From positions 1 through 52,315 of the IMG/VR virus record IMGVR_UViG_3300023435_000020: DNA of 52,315 nucleotides; one strand, given 5' to 3'. Of the stretch, positions 5,652 to 14,159 are shown piece after piece. Position 1 is the stretch's first letter. Each line of letters begins with the position of its first letter. The position numbers and the translations under genes were made by a program. Under the pieces are notes generated by a model that made no database searches, had not been told where the DNA came from, and worked only from the letters and a program-made list of their open reading frames with translations. Source of the stretch: a virus.

Positions 5652-7658
5652 ATGGTTGACCTGGAGGGACTGAACACACAGCAGTTGGAGGCCGTGAATC
5701 ACGGGCGCGGGCCGTGCCTCGTGTTGGCAACCGCGGGTTCGGGCAAGACTCGTGTTTTGACACTACGCGCGGGGCGGCTGATCGAGGATGGTTATGTAGA
5801 TCCCACGCGATTGCTGCTCGCGACATTCACGCGCAAAGCCGCCGACGAGATGCGGTCGCGACTCAAGACGTTCATCGGCGAGGAGGCGGACCGGGCGTGG
5901 ATCGGCACGTTTCACTCGCACTGCCTGCGCATACTCAAGATCACGTATCACGAGCTCGGATACCCGACGTTCGAAACGCTGGCGCCCGGACAGGCGATAC
6001 GGCTGGCGCGGGACATTCTCGGGCCGCGCGATGCAAAACACACCTACGCGATGGAATGGGATACCGACCCGAAGGCCGTGCTGTCGACGATATCCCGCGC
6101 GAAAGCAGATCTGGTCGATGTCGATATTTGCGAGCCCTACTTCGAACGGCTCGGGCTATTGCCGATTGTCGATCGCACAATTGATTTCTGGCACAGGTAC
6201 GAAGACCAGAAGCGGCAACGCCGATTGCTCGACTTCGACGACTTTCTGCTTCGAACGCATCAACTGATGGCAAAGCAGCCGGAGGTCTTGGATCGATGGC
6301 AATCGTCGTTCGACTTCATCCTCGAGGACGAGGTGCAGGACACGATGATAGCCCAACATGCCATAGTCACGGCGCTCGCGGCCGGGCACCGGAACTACTT
6401 TGCCGTCGGGGATGCAAATCAGTCGATCTACGGGTTCCGCGGGTCGGCGCCGGATCTGACTGTGCTGTCGTTCCAGAAGCAGTATCCGGACGGCGTGATT
6501 ATCAAGTTGCCGAAGAACTATCGGTCGCAAGCGGAGATCGTCGACGCGGGCGCCAGTCTGATCCAGTGCAATCCGATGTCGGCAAACTACAGCCTGGAGC
6601 CCAACGCCCATCGACCCGCCGGCGACGACCCCGTGGTGATCGAATCGGTCGACGAGGACGAAGAGGCCGAGCACGCCGCCGACATAATACGGCATCATCG
6701 GTCTATCGGGGTGAAGTATGGAGACATCGCTATACTCTACCGCACGAACGCGCAGTCGCGGGCTCTCGAGGACGCGATGGTCAGACACGACATCCCCTAC
6801 ATCGTCTACGGCAGTTGTGGGTTCTACTCGCGCCGAGAGATCATGGATCTGCTTGCGTATCTCCAGCTTGCACACGATGCGAATTGCCCGGTCGGTGATG
6901 ACGCCCTGAAGCGGGTTATCAATGTTGCGTCGATCTGGTTCGGCACTCGCAACGGCATGCCTAAGACCACGCACTTTCTCGGGCGGGCTTTCCTGGATGA
7001 ACTGAAGCGCACCGCGAAAGCGTCCGGTTGTTCGATGTCCCAAGCGCTCAGTGCCGGCATGTGGAAGCCCTGGCAATCGGATGGGGTAGATGATTGTCTT
7101 GATATCGTCAGCAGCGTTCGACACGCCGGGCCGAGGCCGGTGCAGATGATACAGAAGGCGCGGGGGATTGCCTACGATGCGTATTTGGCGCGCGAAGAGG
7201 GCGCCGCGGACAACGACAACGAGGGCACCCGATCCGACAACCTCGACGAACTGGAGCGCGCCGCGGACGGATTCAGCAATGTTGCGGCGTTCCTAGCGTT
7301 CGTCGAGAAACAGCAGTCCAAGGCGAAGAAGCCGAAGAAAGATGAGGATTGCGTGCAACTGCTCACGCTGCACCGCGCAAAGGGTCTTGAGTGGCCGATA
7401 GTCTTCCTTTCCGGTGTCGCGCACGGCTTATTGCCTCACAAACGCTCTCTGCGCTATCTGGACGCGCTCAAGCGCATTGTGGACCCGGCGTCGATCGAGG
7501 AAGAGCGGCGGCTTTGTTACGTCGGCATCACTCGCGCGATGGACAACCTGTATGTGTCGCGACTGCTCACCCGGAACGGGCAGGAGATGCCGCTATCGAC
7601 GTTTCTTGTCGAAGCCGGCGTGGTCGATGAAAAGGAACTCTTGCAGGAGGTTAGTTGA
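5652..7658 (+). CDS. UvrD/Rep/PcrA-type superfamily 1 helicase
   Basis: 668 residues. All SF1A motifs can be read: Walker A ATAGSGKT (26-33), Ia (LLATFTRKAADEMRSRL), Ib (GTFHSHCLRIL), a motif II variant ILEDEVQDT in place of the usual VDE(F/Y)QDT, motif III (GDANQSIYGFRGS), IV (KLPKNYRSQAEIV), V (LLTLHRAKGLEWPIVF) and VI (RRLCYVGITRAMDNLYVS). The family unwinds DNA 3' to 5' with ATP. An acidic Asn/Asp-rich insertion lies before motif V. It sits between the annealase block and the replication initiator, so it probably serves phage replication or recombination. TGATG overlap links it to the next gene. Confidence 0.95.
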   Translation: MVDLEGLNTQQLEAVNHGRGPCLVLATAGSGKTRVLTLRAGRLIEDGYVDPTRLLLATFTRKAADEMRSRLKTFIGEEADRAWIGTFHSHCLRILKITYHELGYPTFETLAPGQAIRLARDILGPRDAKHTYAMEWDTDPKAVLSTISRAKADLVDVDICEPYFERLGLLPIVDRTIDFWHRYEDQKRQRRLLDFDDFLLRTHQLMAKQPEVLDRWQSSFDFILEDEVQDTMIAQHAIVTALAAGHRNYFAVGDANQSIYGFRGSAPDLTVLSFQKQYPDGVIIKLPKNYRSQAEIVDAGASLIQCNPMSANYSLEPNAHRPAGDDPVVIESVDEDEEAEHAADIIRHHRSIGVKYGDIAILYRTNAQSRALEDAMVRHDIPYIVYGSCGFYSRREIMDLLAYLQLAHDANCPVGDDALKRVINVASIWFGTRNGMPKTTHFLGRAFLDELKRTAKASGCSMSQALSAGMWKPWQSDGVDDCLDIVSSVRHAGPRPVQMIQKARGIAYDAYLAREEGAADNDNEGTRSDNLDELERAADGFSNVAAFLAFVEKQQSKAKKPKKDEDCVQLLTLHRAKGLEWPIVFLSGVAHGLLPHKRSLRYLDALKRIVDPASIEEERRLCYVGITRAMDNLYVSRLLTRNGQEMPLSTFLVEAGVVDEKELLQEVS

Positions 7659-8569
7659 TGGCCAGGATACGCACGATCCACCCATCGGTGTGGGACGATG
7701 AGGATGTCGGCTCGTTTTCGGATGGCGCTTTCCGCGCACTCATCGTGCTTATCTCAAACGCCGACGACGAAGGCCGGGTGCAAGCGTCGGCTCGATATGT
7801 GCGGGGTATCGCGTGGAGATATCAGGAAAATTACTTGATAGCGACGGTGCAAGCACACATCGAAGAGGTAGATAAGGGAATGCGGAGTTTCGTCCGGTAC
7901 GTCGTGGACGGCCGTGAATACGCGGTGTTCTTGAAGTATCGTGACTGGCAGACACCAAAGAAACCCCAGCCCTCCAAGCTGCCTCCCCCTCCTGCCGCCG
8001 CAATAGAATCTAAGCGGGAACTAGTGAAGAACCGGTGTGGTACCAGTGGGTTACCAGTGGCGGACGACGGCGGAACCGTTGTGTTACCAGTTCCCCCAGG
8101 GTTACCCATTGGTGTGGAAAAGGTAACCACAAGTAGAAGTAAAGTAAAGCATGTAGAAGATATAGAAGGGAAGGGTGTGGGAAGGGATTCGGAGGAACTG
8201 TTCCCTCTTGCATGCACCATTAACGCAAGTATACGTCAGTGTTTCGAGGTTCTATCCGACATCAAGGGTTATCCCTACGACGCGCAGAAGGACGGAGATC
8301 ACATCGGAAAGCTCATGGCTGAGTTCCCGAATGCAGATCCCGTCAAGGTCTGTCGCGACTTCGCAACTTACGTGCTCGACAAACCCTTGAAGAAAAAAGC
8401 GAACCCACGCCTGCAACTACGGCGCTTCTTTAGCAACGCGAACGATTGGCATGTCCGGGACAATGGCAGTGGAACTCCCGTCGCATCAGCAGGTGCGGAT
8501 GAACCTCGCTACACCGATAGCGAGGATATGATAGCAGCCATAAGGGGGGCCACCGATGCCGACGAGTGA
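7658..8569 (+). CDS. phage replication initiator (Rep/replisome organiser)
   Basis: 303 residues from ATG 7658, overlapping the helicase stop. The N-terminus (MARIRTIHPSVWDDEDVGSF, then a winged-helix region with NADDEGRVQAS and a YAVFLKYRDWQ segment) follows the pattern of phage replication initiators such as those with DnaD-like or lambda O-like roles. Residues 127-172 are a low-complexity Gly/Val/Pro/Ser linker encoded by DNA carrying GGTTACC repeats. The C-terminal 90 residues form a helical domain (LQLRRFFSNANDW) likely to contact the helicase. It overlaps the DnaB-type gene by 14 bases, the usual initiator-helicase order. Confidence 0.8.
   Translation: MARIRTIHPSVWDDEDVGSFSDGAFRALIVLISNADDEGRVQASARYVRGIAWRYQENYLIATVQAHIEEVDKGMRSFVRYVVDGREYAVFLKYRDWQTPKKPQPSKLPPPPAAAIESKRELVKNRCGTSGLPVADDGGTVVLPVPPGLPIGVEKVTTSRSKVKHVEDIEGKGVGRDSEELFPLACTINASIRQCFEVLSDIKGYPYDAQKDGDHIGKLMAEFPNADPVKVCRDFATYVLDKPLKKKANPRLQLRRFFSNANDWHVRDNGSGTPVASAGADEPRYTDSEDMIAAIRGATDADE
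8039..8175 (+). other. candidate phage replication origin with iterons inside the initiator gene
   Basis: Repeats sharing a GGTTACC core: GGTACCAGTGG (8039-8049), GGTTACCAGTGG (8049-8060), TGTTACCAGTTCC (8082-8094), GGTTACCCATTGG (8100-8112) and an inverted GGTAACC (8122-8128). They are followed by a purine- and AT-rich tract at about 8129-8175. Iterons plus an AT-rich stretch in the middle of the initiator gene is the architecture of the lambda origin inside gene O. Confidence 0.6.
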
Positions 8570-9884
8570 GAGTGACACCATCACCCGGGTTCCTCCACAA
8601 AGCCTCGAGGCGGAGCAGGCAGTGTTGGGCTCGATGATGATAGATAAAGATGCATGCGATATTGGCCTTGAAATGCTGCATCCGGATGACTTCTATCGCC
8701 CGGCGCATCAAGAGGTTTTTCGGGCGCTCGGGGCGACGATCGCACGAAACGAGCCCAACGACCTGATTGCGATACAGGAGGAGTTACGCGATCGAGATCA
8801 ACTCGCAAACTGCGGTGGAACGGAATATCTGATGGCGCTGATAGACACGGTGCCGACTGCCGCGAACATCCAATACTACTCCAACATCGTGCGGCAGAAG
8901 GGCTTGCTTCGCTCATTGATCCACGCCGGCACACGGATTGTGGAGATTGTGCACAAAGAAGAGGGCAACCGTGAAGCCGAAGAGATACTGGCGGCGGCGG
9001 AGAACCTGATTCTACGGATCGGGGAACGTAAGAGCGGCGACGACATCGCGGAACTCGATGATGTCTACGACGAGATATACGCCAAGCTGCCGACGATGAA
9101 GACGAACTACGGAGCGCCAATCTGCCTGCCGAAGCTCGCGGACGCCTGTATCAGCATGGCCTACGGCGAACACATCGTGATAGGCGCCCGGCCGATGGTC
9201 GGAAAGAGCGCGTTTGTGTGGCAACTGCTAACCCACGCCGTGCGAAAAGATTGCCCGGCGGCGATATTCTCGCTTGAGATGTCCAAGGAGCAATTTGTGC
9301 TGCGCGACCTCGCGGGCGAGTCGGGGATACACCTGTGGCGGATGCTGTCGGAAGAGATGGACGACAACGAATACGCGCGAGTAGGATCGGCTGCTAACCG
9401 GGCTAAGGGGAACCGACCAATCATCGTGAATGCCGCGGGCTGGACGACGGCGGAGATAGCGGCATGCGCCCGGCGGCTTGTGCGGAAGGGCGTGAAGATC
9501 ATTGCGGTCGATCACATCCAGTTGGTGAGTAGTTCGGCGTCGAGTGAGCACGAGCAGATCAAGCAGATATCTCGAGATCTGCAAACCCTGGCTGCCCGCC
9601 TGAATATCAGCGTTATCAGTCTGTCTCAGTTCAACCGCAACATCGAACGCCGCGGGCCGGACGCCCGTCCGCGCCTCAGCGACTTGATGGGCTCTGGTGC
9701 GATCGAGGCCAACGCCGATATCATCTGGATGCTCTGGCGCAAACTCAACCCCGAGGAGCAATCGTCGATGGGTGTAACCGAGGCAGAGATCATCGTCGCC
9801 AAGAACAGGATGCTACCGTCCGCAGTCGTGAAATGCGGGTTCCTCGGGCGCAAGTTCCGGTTCGTAGAAAGGGCGGCGGCATGA
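8556..9884 (+). CDS. dnaB: DnaB-type replicative helicase
   Basis: 442 residues. The N-terminal domain (SLEAEQAVLGSMMIDKDA, then FYRPAHQEVFRA) matches the DnaB N-terminal fold. The RecA-like domain has Walker A GARPMVGKSAF near 210-220, where the usual SMGKT is MVGKS, then FSLEMSKEQ, the Walker B segment IIAVDHIQLV, and the late ISLSQFNR and LMGSGAIEANAD motifs. It unwinds the phage fork 5' to 3' as a hexamer loaded by the initiator encoded just upstream. The gene overlaps both neighbours. No separate primase gene was found nearby. Confidence 0.95.
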   Translation: MPTSESDTITRVPPQSLEAEQAVLGSMMIDKDACDIGLEMLHPDDFYRPAHQEVFRALGATIARNEPNDLIAIQEELRDRDQLANCGGTEYLMALIDTVPTAANIQYYSNIVRQKGLLRSLIHAGTRIVEIVHKEEGNREAEEILAAAENLILRIGERKSGDDIAELDDVYDEIYAKLPTMKTNYGAPICLPKLADACISMAYGEHIVIGARPMVGKSAFVWQLLTHAVRKDCPAAIFSLEMSKEQFVLRDLAGESGIHLWRMLSEEMDDNEYARVGSAANRAKGNRPIIVNAAGWTTAEIAACARRLVRKGVKIIAVDHIQLVSSSASSEHEQIKQISRDLQTLAARLNISVISLSQFNRNIERRGPDARPRLSDLMGSGAIEANADIIWMLWRKLNPEEQSSMGVTEAEIIVAKNRMLPSAVVKCGFLGRKFRFVERAAA

Positions 9885-10255
9885 TCAGAGTCAAACTCAA
9901 GGCGTTGTCGCTTAAGCAGCCGTGGGCGTGGGCGATTTTCCACGGCAAGGACGTCGAGAACCGAACGTGGTCGACCCCGTATAGTGGAAAGCTGCTGATC
10001 CACGCGTCCAAGACCGTCGATGAGGCGGGCTATCTGTTTCTCGCAAGCAGAGGCATAGTCCCGCCCCCGAACCTTCCCCGCGGGCAGTTCGTTGGCGAGG
10101 TCAACATGGTGGACTGTCGCAGCGTTGATACCGTGGTGTCGATGTGGGCGTTCGGTCCATACTGCTGGATCTTCGCGAACGCAAAAGAATACGAAAAACC
10201 CTTTATCGGACGTGGGAAACTTGGTATCTTTGAAGTAGTGGTTGACAATGAGTGA
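9881..10255 (+). CDS. ASCH-domain protein
   Basis: 124 residues; ATG 9881 overlaps the helicase stop as ATGA, which decides the start over an upstream in-frame codon. The sequence ALSLKQPWAWAIFHGKDVENR followed by the segment GKLLIHASK is diagnostic of the ASCH fold, a PUA-like RNA-binding domain; later GEVNMVDC and GRGKLGIFEV complete the barrel. ASCH proteins bind RNA or modified nucleotides and some are hydrolases, so an RNA-related or nucleotide-related role is likely but the substrate cannot be read from the sequence. It lies between two replication genes. Confidence 0.85.
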   Translation: MIRVKLKALSLKQPWAWAIFHGKDVENRTWSTPYSGKLLIHASKTVDEAGYLFLASRGIVPPPNLPRGQFVGEVNMVDCRSVDTVVSMWAFGPYCWIFANAKEYEKPFIGRGKLGIFEVVVDNE

Positions 10256-10622
10256 CGCCCCTCCGTTGACTATAAGTGAGGCCGCTTTTCAGCAGCAGTT
10301 CATCGACCTGGCGCACTGGCTGGGCTGGCTGGTCGCACACTTCAGGCCCGCGCGAACTGCAAAGGGGTGGCGCACCCCAGTTGCGGCTGATGGCAAGGGG
10401 TTTCCCGATAATGTGCTCTGTCGCGAGCGAACGATCTACGTCGAACTCAAATGCGGCAGTGGCCGGCCGTCCCCGGAACAGAAAGAATGGATAGCCGGCC
10501 TGAAAGCGGCCGGGGAAGAGGTCTACGTTTGGCGCCCATCCGACTGGGATCTGATGGTTTCTGTTCTGACCAGGAAAGAGGCAGAAAATGACACGAATAC
10601 CGTTTCCACCGTTGGTCGCTGA
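10248..10622 (+). CDS. VRR-NUC family nuclease
   Basis: 124 residues from ATG 10248, overlapping the ASCH gene by 8 bases. The segment GFPDNVLCRERTIYVELKCG carries the Asp and the E-x-K pair of the PD-(D/E)XK fold, followed by RPSPEQKEWIAGLKAAG and VYVWRPSDWD, as in stand-alone VRR-NUC proteins of phages. These small nucleases may act on branched DNA such as Holliday junctions or flaps. Gene order after the replicative helicase supports a role in processing replication or recombination intermediates. Confidence 0.85.
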   Translation: MSDAPPLTISEAAFQQQFIDLAHWLGWLVAHFRPARTAKGWRTPVAADGKGFPDNVLCRERTIYVELKCGSGRPSPEQKEWIAGLKAAGEEVYVWRPSDWDLMVSVLTRKEAENDTNTVSTVGR

Positions 10623-11079
10623 TGGTGTTTCCGCCGCGGGTGCGCTCGCCACGGAAAGCCGACCTCGGGGTTACGCCATGTCTGCGAGCATCAAGCTCAG
10701 CCACGATGCAGCAGTTGAGAAAGGCATTACTCTCGATGAAGCGGATTGGGCGACAGGTGGATTCGACGATGGCGCGTTAGCCACTGACCAGAAGCTGCTC
10801 TTCGGCATCAAGGCCGAGCTGATCGAGATTGAAGTGTCTCTCGGTGGCGGAACCGCGCCGACGATCACGTTCGGCGAAGACGCGGACAGCGACGCAAACG
10901 CTGACGCGATCACCTTCGCGGACACGTCTGTTGGTCAGCTTATCGTCGTTCGGAGACACATGGACAGCGACGAGCTGAGCTATCCGAACTGCGCGTTTGT
11001 AAGCTGGGCAGACGATGCAATGAATATAGCCGCGACGGCGACGATCCGCATCTACGGTAATTCAGTGGTGGAGGCGTAG
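10588..11079 (+). CDS. hypothetical protein, beta-rich
   Basis: 163 residues from ATG 10588 (AAAGAGG upstream); an internal ATG at 10678 would give a 133-residue protein starting MSASIKLSHDAA. The central part alternates short hydrophobic strands with Asp/Gly/Ala turns (GGGTAPTITFGEDADSDANA), typical of a beta-sandwich, and the C-terminus reads like a virion or adhesion domain (ATIRIYGNSVVEA). It lies 2 bases before the lectin/phosphoesterase gene, so the two may work together. No family recognised. Confidence 0.6.
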   Translation: MTRIPFPPLVADGVSAAGALATESRPRGYAMSASIKLSHDAAVEKGITLDEADWATGGFDDGALATDQKLLFGIKAELIEIEVSLGGGTAPTITFGEDADSDANADAITFADTSVGQLIVVRRHMDSDELSYPNCAFVSWADDAMNIAATATIRIYGNSVVEA

Positions 11080-11081
11080 CT

Positions 11082-12992
11082 GTGAGACTGATAAAAGAAG
11101 TCTTTCCCGACAAGTCGCTTCAACCGCCTGGATGCACGTTCGATGCCTATGACTACGCAACATTCGGCAAGGATGTGTCGGATCAGGATGAGGTCGAAGG
11201 CGCGACGTGTCTCAACATTGCGCCGACCGTCGATGGGCGCACAGGCTACGTGAAGCGCTTTTTCTTGCCAACACAAACATTGATGTTCGAGAAAGTGATC
11301 AGGTTTGCTTCGCTTGCGCATGCTGACTCGCCCACTAGCTCAGAGACGTTCCTTGCGTTTTCGTGCCCATACAACGGCGGGCAGACGACTGGATACAAGG
11401 GCATTCTGTTACAGCATGTCGTATCCAGTGACCCGGCGACGTTCAGGCTTCGTTGGGTGCAAAACAACGACAGCGCCTACGTAACGGCGATTACGCACGC
11501 TACTGTATGCGATCTCGATGCCTGGTATCGCGTTCGTGTTTTCGTGGACGTGGCTGCGGCCACATGCAAGCTCCAGGTCGCTGAATGGACTGAAGGCGCG
11601 TGGGTAGACGGCACAGCGGTCACTCACACAGGCACTCCAGGGGATTATGGCGTGCAGCCGTTCAGTGCTGTGTCGTGGATGGCGAAATACGACTCTACTC
11701 AATGCGACGTGGACTTCGCCGATTGCGAAATACGCAGTGATGCGGCCTACGATACCGACCTTCCCGGTGTCTGGAACGTCGAGCCTTACGATCCCGACAC
11801 GTTGAAGGGCACGGGCAAGGTGCTGGTGGTCACTGACCGAGACGACTGCGATGTGACCGTTGAGTATTGCGTCGAGGCCGATACGCCCGCGTGGGATAAG
11901 ACAGCGACCCTGCTATTGAGCGAACTGTCAGACCGAGCGCATCGATTCCAGTTTACGGATCTGGTTCCGGGCGAGAGCTACCTCTATCGAGTCAAGATAG
12001 ACGACGGGGTTCTCGCCGAGACGACGGTTGGGGACGCATCGAACAAGTGGTGTGGCAACGATGCGTGGGGGTTCACGTTCCCAAGCAGCGCCGACGTTCT
12101 CCACATCGGCGGCGCGGCGGACACCCAAGGACTAGCCTATCTGGGCGGGAACGTTGTTGCTGCTCAGGCAAAAGACCTCTACTCTAACAGCCGGATCGGC
12201 AGACCAAGCGTGTTCCTTCACGGCGGCGACAATCATGAGAACATATCAGGCGGGCGCGCTCCGAACACGGCGTATTTGCCGGATTGGTGTGTGCCCGACT
12301 GGGTTGCGGAGATGGAGATCACGCCGTATTCGTGGAAGTTCGTGTGGACTGGTAATCACGATGATGCGGACGGGTCGAGCCACATATATGCCGCCCTGTC
12401 CAGTGCCGACCCAACGGCGAGCGGCTACAAGCGCAACCGGATAGGGCATACAGAGTTGTTCGCGCTGAACTATCCGGGAAGCGGCGCGATACCAGCGGCA
12501 CAACTTGCTTGGCTAGAAGCTGCCCTGGCGGACAGCACGGCCACAACGAAGCTCGTAGGCAACCACGTTCAGTTGTTGGGCACGCCGGCGGACCCGGCGA
12601 CACCGAACAACGAGCCTCCGTCCAATGCATCCGACCTGTTCGACATCTGTATTGCCGCAGGGGTAAAGCTGGTCGTTTGGGCTCATACGCATCGAATCGG
12701 ACTGCACTATTACGAGGGCACGGGTGGAGGTATATGGTGTCTCAACTTGCCGCGACTCGACTTCGGGACGGACGCCAACGCATGGGAAGGATACACCGTC
12801 GAGGACGCGGAGGTTATCGGACAAGAGTTTACTCGGTCGAGCCTTAGTAGTGGCAGCGCGCTCGCTGCCCGTGGTTATGCGAGCATTATGATAAGCCCCA
12901 AAGGAGGGCTGCTCGTGCGAGTATGGCTGATCGATGACCCCGGATCGGCGTATACGCGTCGGCTTGCGGCGCAGGCGTCGATAGGGGCTTAG
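11082..12992 (+). CDS. lectin-like domain fused to calcineurin-like metallophosphoesterase
   Basis: 636 residues from GTG 11082. Residues 1-225 look like a concanavalin/LamG-type beta-sandwich. About residues 228-325 form a fibronectin-III or purple-acid-phosphatase-type domain (VPGESYLYRVKIDDGV). The last half is a metallophosphoesterase: a GGDNHEN metal site near 380, GNHDD near 424, GNHVQL near 493 and AHTH near 534, where the usual last motif is GHxH. Such enzymes hydrolyse phosphomonoesters or diesters with two metals. No signal peptide is evident. A carbohydrate-binding phosphatase could act on cell-surface or capsular polymers if virion-bound, but that is inference. Confidence 0.75.
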   Translation: MRLIKEVFPDKSLQPPGCTFDAYDYATFGKDVSDQDEVEGATCLNIAPTVDGRTGYVKRFFLPTQTLMFEKVIRFASLAHADSPTSSETFLAFSCPYNGGQTTGYKGILLQHVVSSDPATFRLRWVQNNDSAYVTAITHATVCDLDAWYRVRVFVDVAAATCKLQVAEWTEGAWVDGTAVTHTGTPGDYGVQPFSAVSWMAKYDSTQCDVDFADCEIRSDAAYDTDLPGVWNVEPYDPDTLKGTGKVLVVTDRDDCDVTVEYCVEADTPAWDKTATLLLSELSDRAHRFQFTDLVPGESYLYRVKIDDGVLAETTVGDASNKWCGNDAWGFTFPSSADVLHIGGAADTQGLAYLGGNVVAAQAKDLYSNSRIGRPSVFLHGGDNHENISGGRAPNTAYLPDWCVPDWVAEMEITPYSWKFVWTGNHDDADGSSHIYAALSSADPTASGYKRNRIGHTELFALNYPGSGAIPAAQLAWLEAALADSTATTKLVGNHVQLLGTPADPATPNNEPPSNASDLFDICIAAGVKLVVWAHTHRIGLHYYEGTGGGIWCLNLPRLDFGTDANAWEGYTVEDAEVIGQEFTRSSLSSGSALAARGYASIMISPKGGLLVRVWLIDDPGSAYTRRLAAQASIGA

Positions 12993-13041
12993 ATCGCGCG
13001 TGAACTACACGGTGAGGGCGCAATAAGGGGGGCAACCACGG

Positions 13042-13686
13042 ATGGGGCGAACAATTCAGGATGCCGAACGGATCAACGAGAAAGTGCGAGCACTGGCCAG
13101 GCGGGTCGTGGAACATCCCGACGACCCGGAAATCGAGCAAGAGTTGTCCGAACTGTGCACGATGCACGGCAGTTGGATTCGCGATCAATTCATCGACTAC
13201 CTGACCGCCGACGACCCCACGTCTTACCCCCAATCCCTACAGGATAAACTCAGGTCTTCGAACCGAACTGTGAGCCCCGAACTGGCGGGGATCTCGGGGC
13301 GCAACCGGATACCCATCCTCAGCCTCGATGCGATCGACGGCGGCAATCAGTATGTCGTGTCGGACGTGTTGGGCACGATCATCCAGTTGGTGCTGGCCGA
13401 CTACCATAGACTGCGCGCCGAAGCGCGATTGAGCGGCATCGAGTGGGATGTATGGTACTACTGGCTCAGGGGCTACCAGGTCGCAAAGATGGCCACCTGG
13501 CTCTGTAAACCCGATGGCCAACTCTACAGGCCCAATAGTGTGCGAAAGATACTGTATCGAGTGTGGGACAAGGTTCAGAAGACACCGTATCTTGCGATCG
13601 TGACCTGCCGCGCGGAGGATCAGACCCGCGGCAAGCATGCCAACCCACCCACGTATGTATCATGGAGCGAGATCACTGACTTGTAG
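13042..13686 (+). CDS. possible transcription regulator
   Basis: 214 residues; AAGGGGGG lies about 12 bases before ATG 13042. The N-terminal 60 residues are helical and charged. Residues 130-185 (WYYWLRGYQVAKMATWLC, then RPNSVRKILYRVWDKVQ) resemble a sigma region-4 or late-regulator helix-turn-helix. It is the last plus-strand gene of the early block and converges on the excisionase-like gene, overlapping it by 14 bases. A role as an early-to-late switch is possible but rests only on the helix pattern and position. Confidence 0.5.
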   Translation: MGRTIQDAERINEKVRALARRVVEHPDDPEIEQELSELCTMHGSWIRDQFIDYLTADDPTSYPQSLQDKLRSSNRTVSPELAGISGRNRIPILSLDAIDGGNQYVVSDVLGTIIQLVLADYHRLRAEARLSGIEWDVWYYWLRGYQVAKMATWLCKPDGQLYRPNSVRKILYRVWDKVQKTPYLAIVTCRAEDQTRGKHANPPTYVSWSEITDL

Positions 13687-14158
13687 GTTCTTCGACGGTC
13701 GCGTGTGTCTCGATCGTCGCGATGATCTCTTCGACCTGCCCGTCCGTCCAGGTTTCCGGCAGTTCCCCCTCCGGATACGGGACTAACCCCAAGCTCTTGA
13801 TGTAGTCCCAGCGGCCGCGATCGATTGTGATACCTGTCCGACGCTTTATCTCATCCATCACCTCGCTTCGGCGCCATAGTCCGGGTCGGCGCCACCGGAT
13901 CTTTCCGTTCCGCGGCGGCTTTATCTGCTGCGCAATACGTGCCATAATCATTTCCACCTCATCTAACGATAGCCGTGCCTCATACCGGTCTTTCCAACCG
14001 GGCTCGGGTTCGGGCACGATGCCGAGTTGCTGCAAATACCGATATCGGCGCGGCGTGCAATCCCAGCCGAACCGCCGGGTAATTTCCTCCCGGATGTCTC
14101 GCACTCGCCAATAGAGACGCACCCCGAACTGGTTTACCCGCTCGTGAGCTTCAATCAT
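13673..14158 (-). CDS. tandem MerR-like winged-helix protein, candidate excisionase
   Basis: 161 residues from ATG 14158, one base after the integrase stop. The protein contains two similar halves: RVRDIREEITRRFGWDCTPR with RYLQQLGIVPEPEPG and LSLDEVEMIMARI, then RRSEVMDEIKRRTGITIDRG with YIKSLGLVPYPEG and WTDGQVEEIIATI. Each has a helix-turn-helix plus a wing ending in LG(I/L)VP, as in MerR-type DNA-binding domains. Small winged-helix proteins encoded next to integrases are commonly excisionases (recombination directionality factors), and a duplicated domain would suit binding to adjacent att arm sites. This role is inferred. Confidence 0.6.
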   Translation of the reverse strand: MIEAHERVNQFGVRLYWRVRDIREEITRRFGWDCTPRRYRYLQQLGIVPEPEPGWKDRYEARLSLDEVEMIMARIAQQIKPPRNGKIRWRRPGLWRRSEVMDEIKRRTGITIDRGRWDYIKSLGLVPYPEGELPETWTDGQVEEIIATIETHATVEEPTSQ

Positions 14159-14159
14159 G

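Noticed and set aside
6156-7124. Frame of about 322 codons antisense to the UvrD-type helicase
   Set aside because: The sense strand carries all helicase motifs over this range; the antisense product looks like random Arg/Val/Asp-rich sequence.
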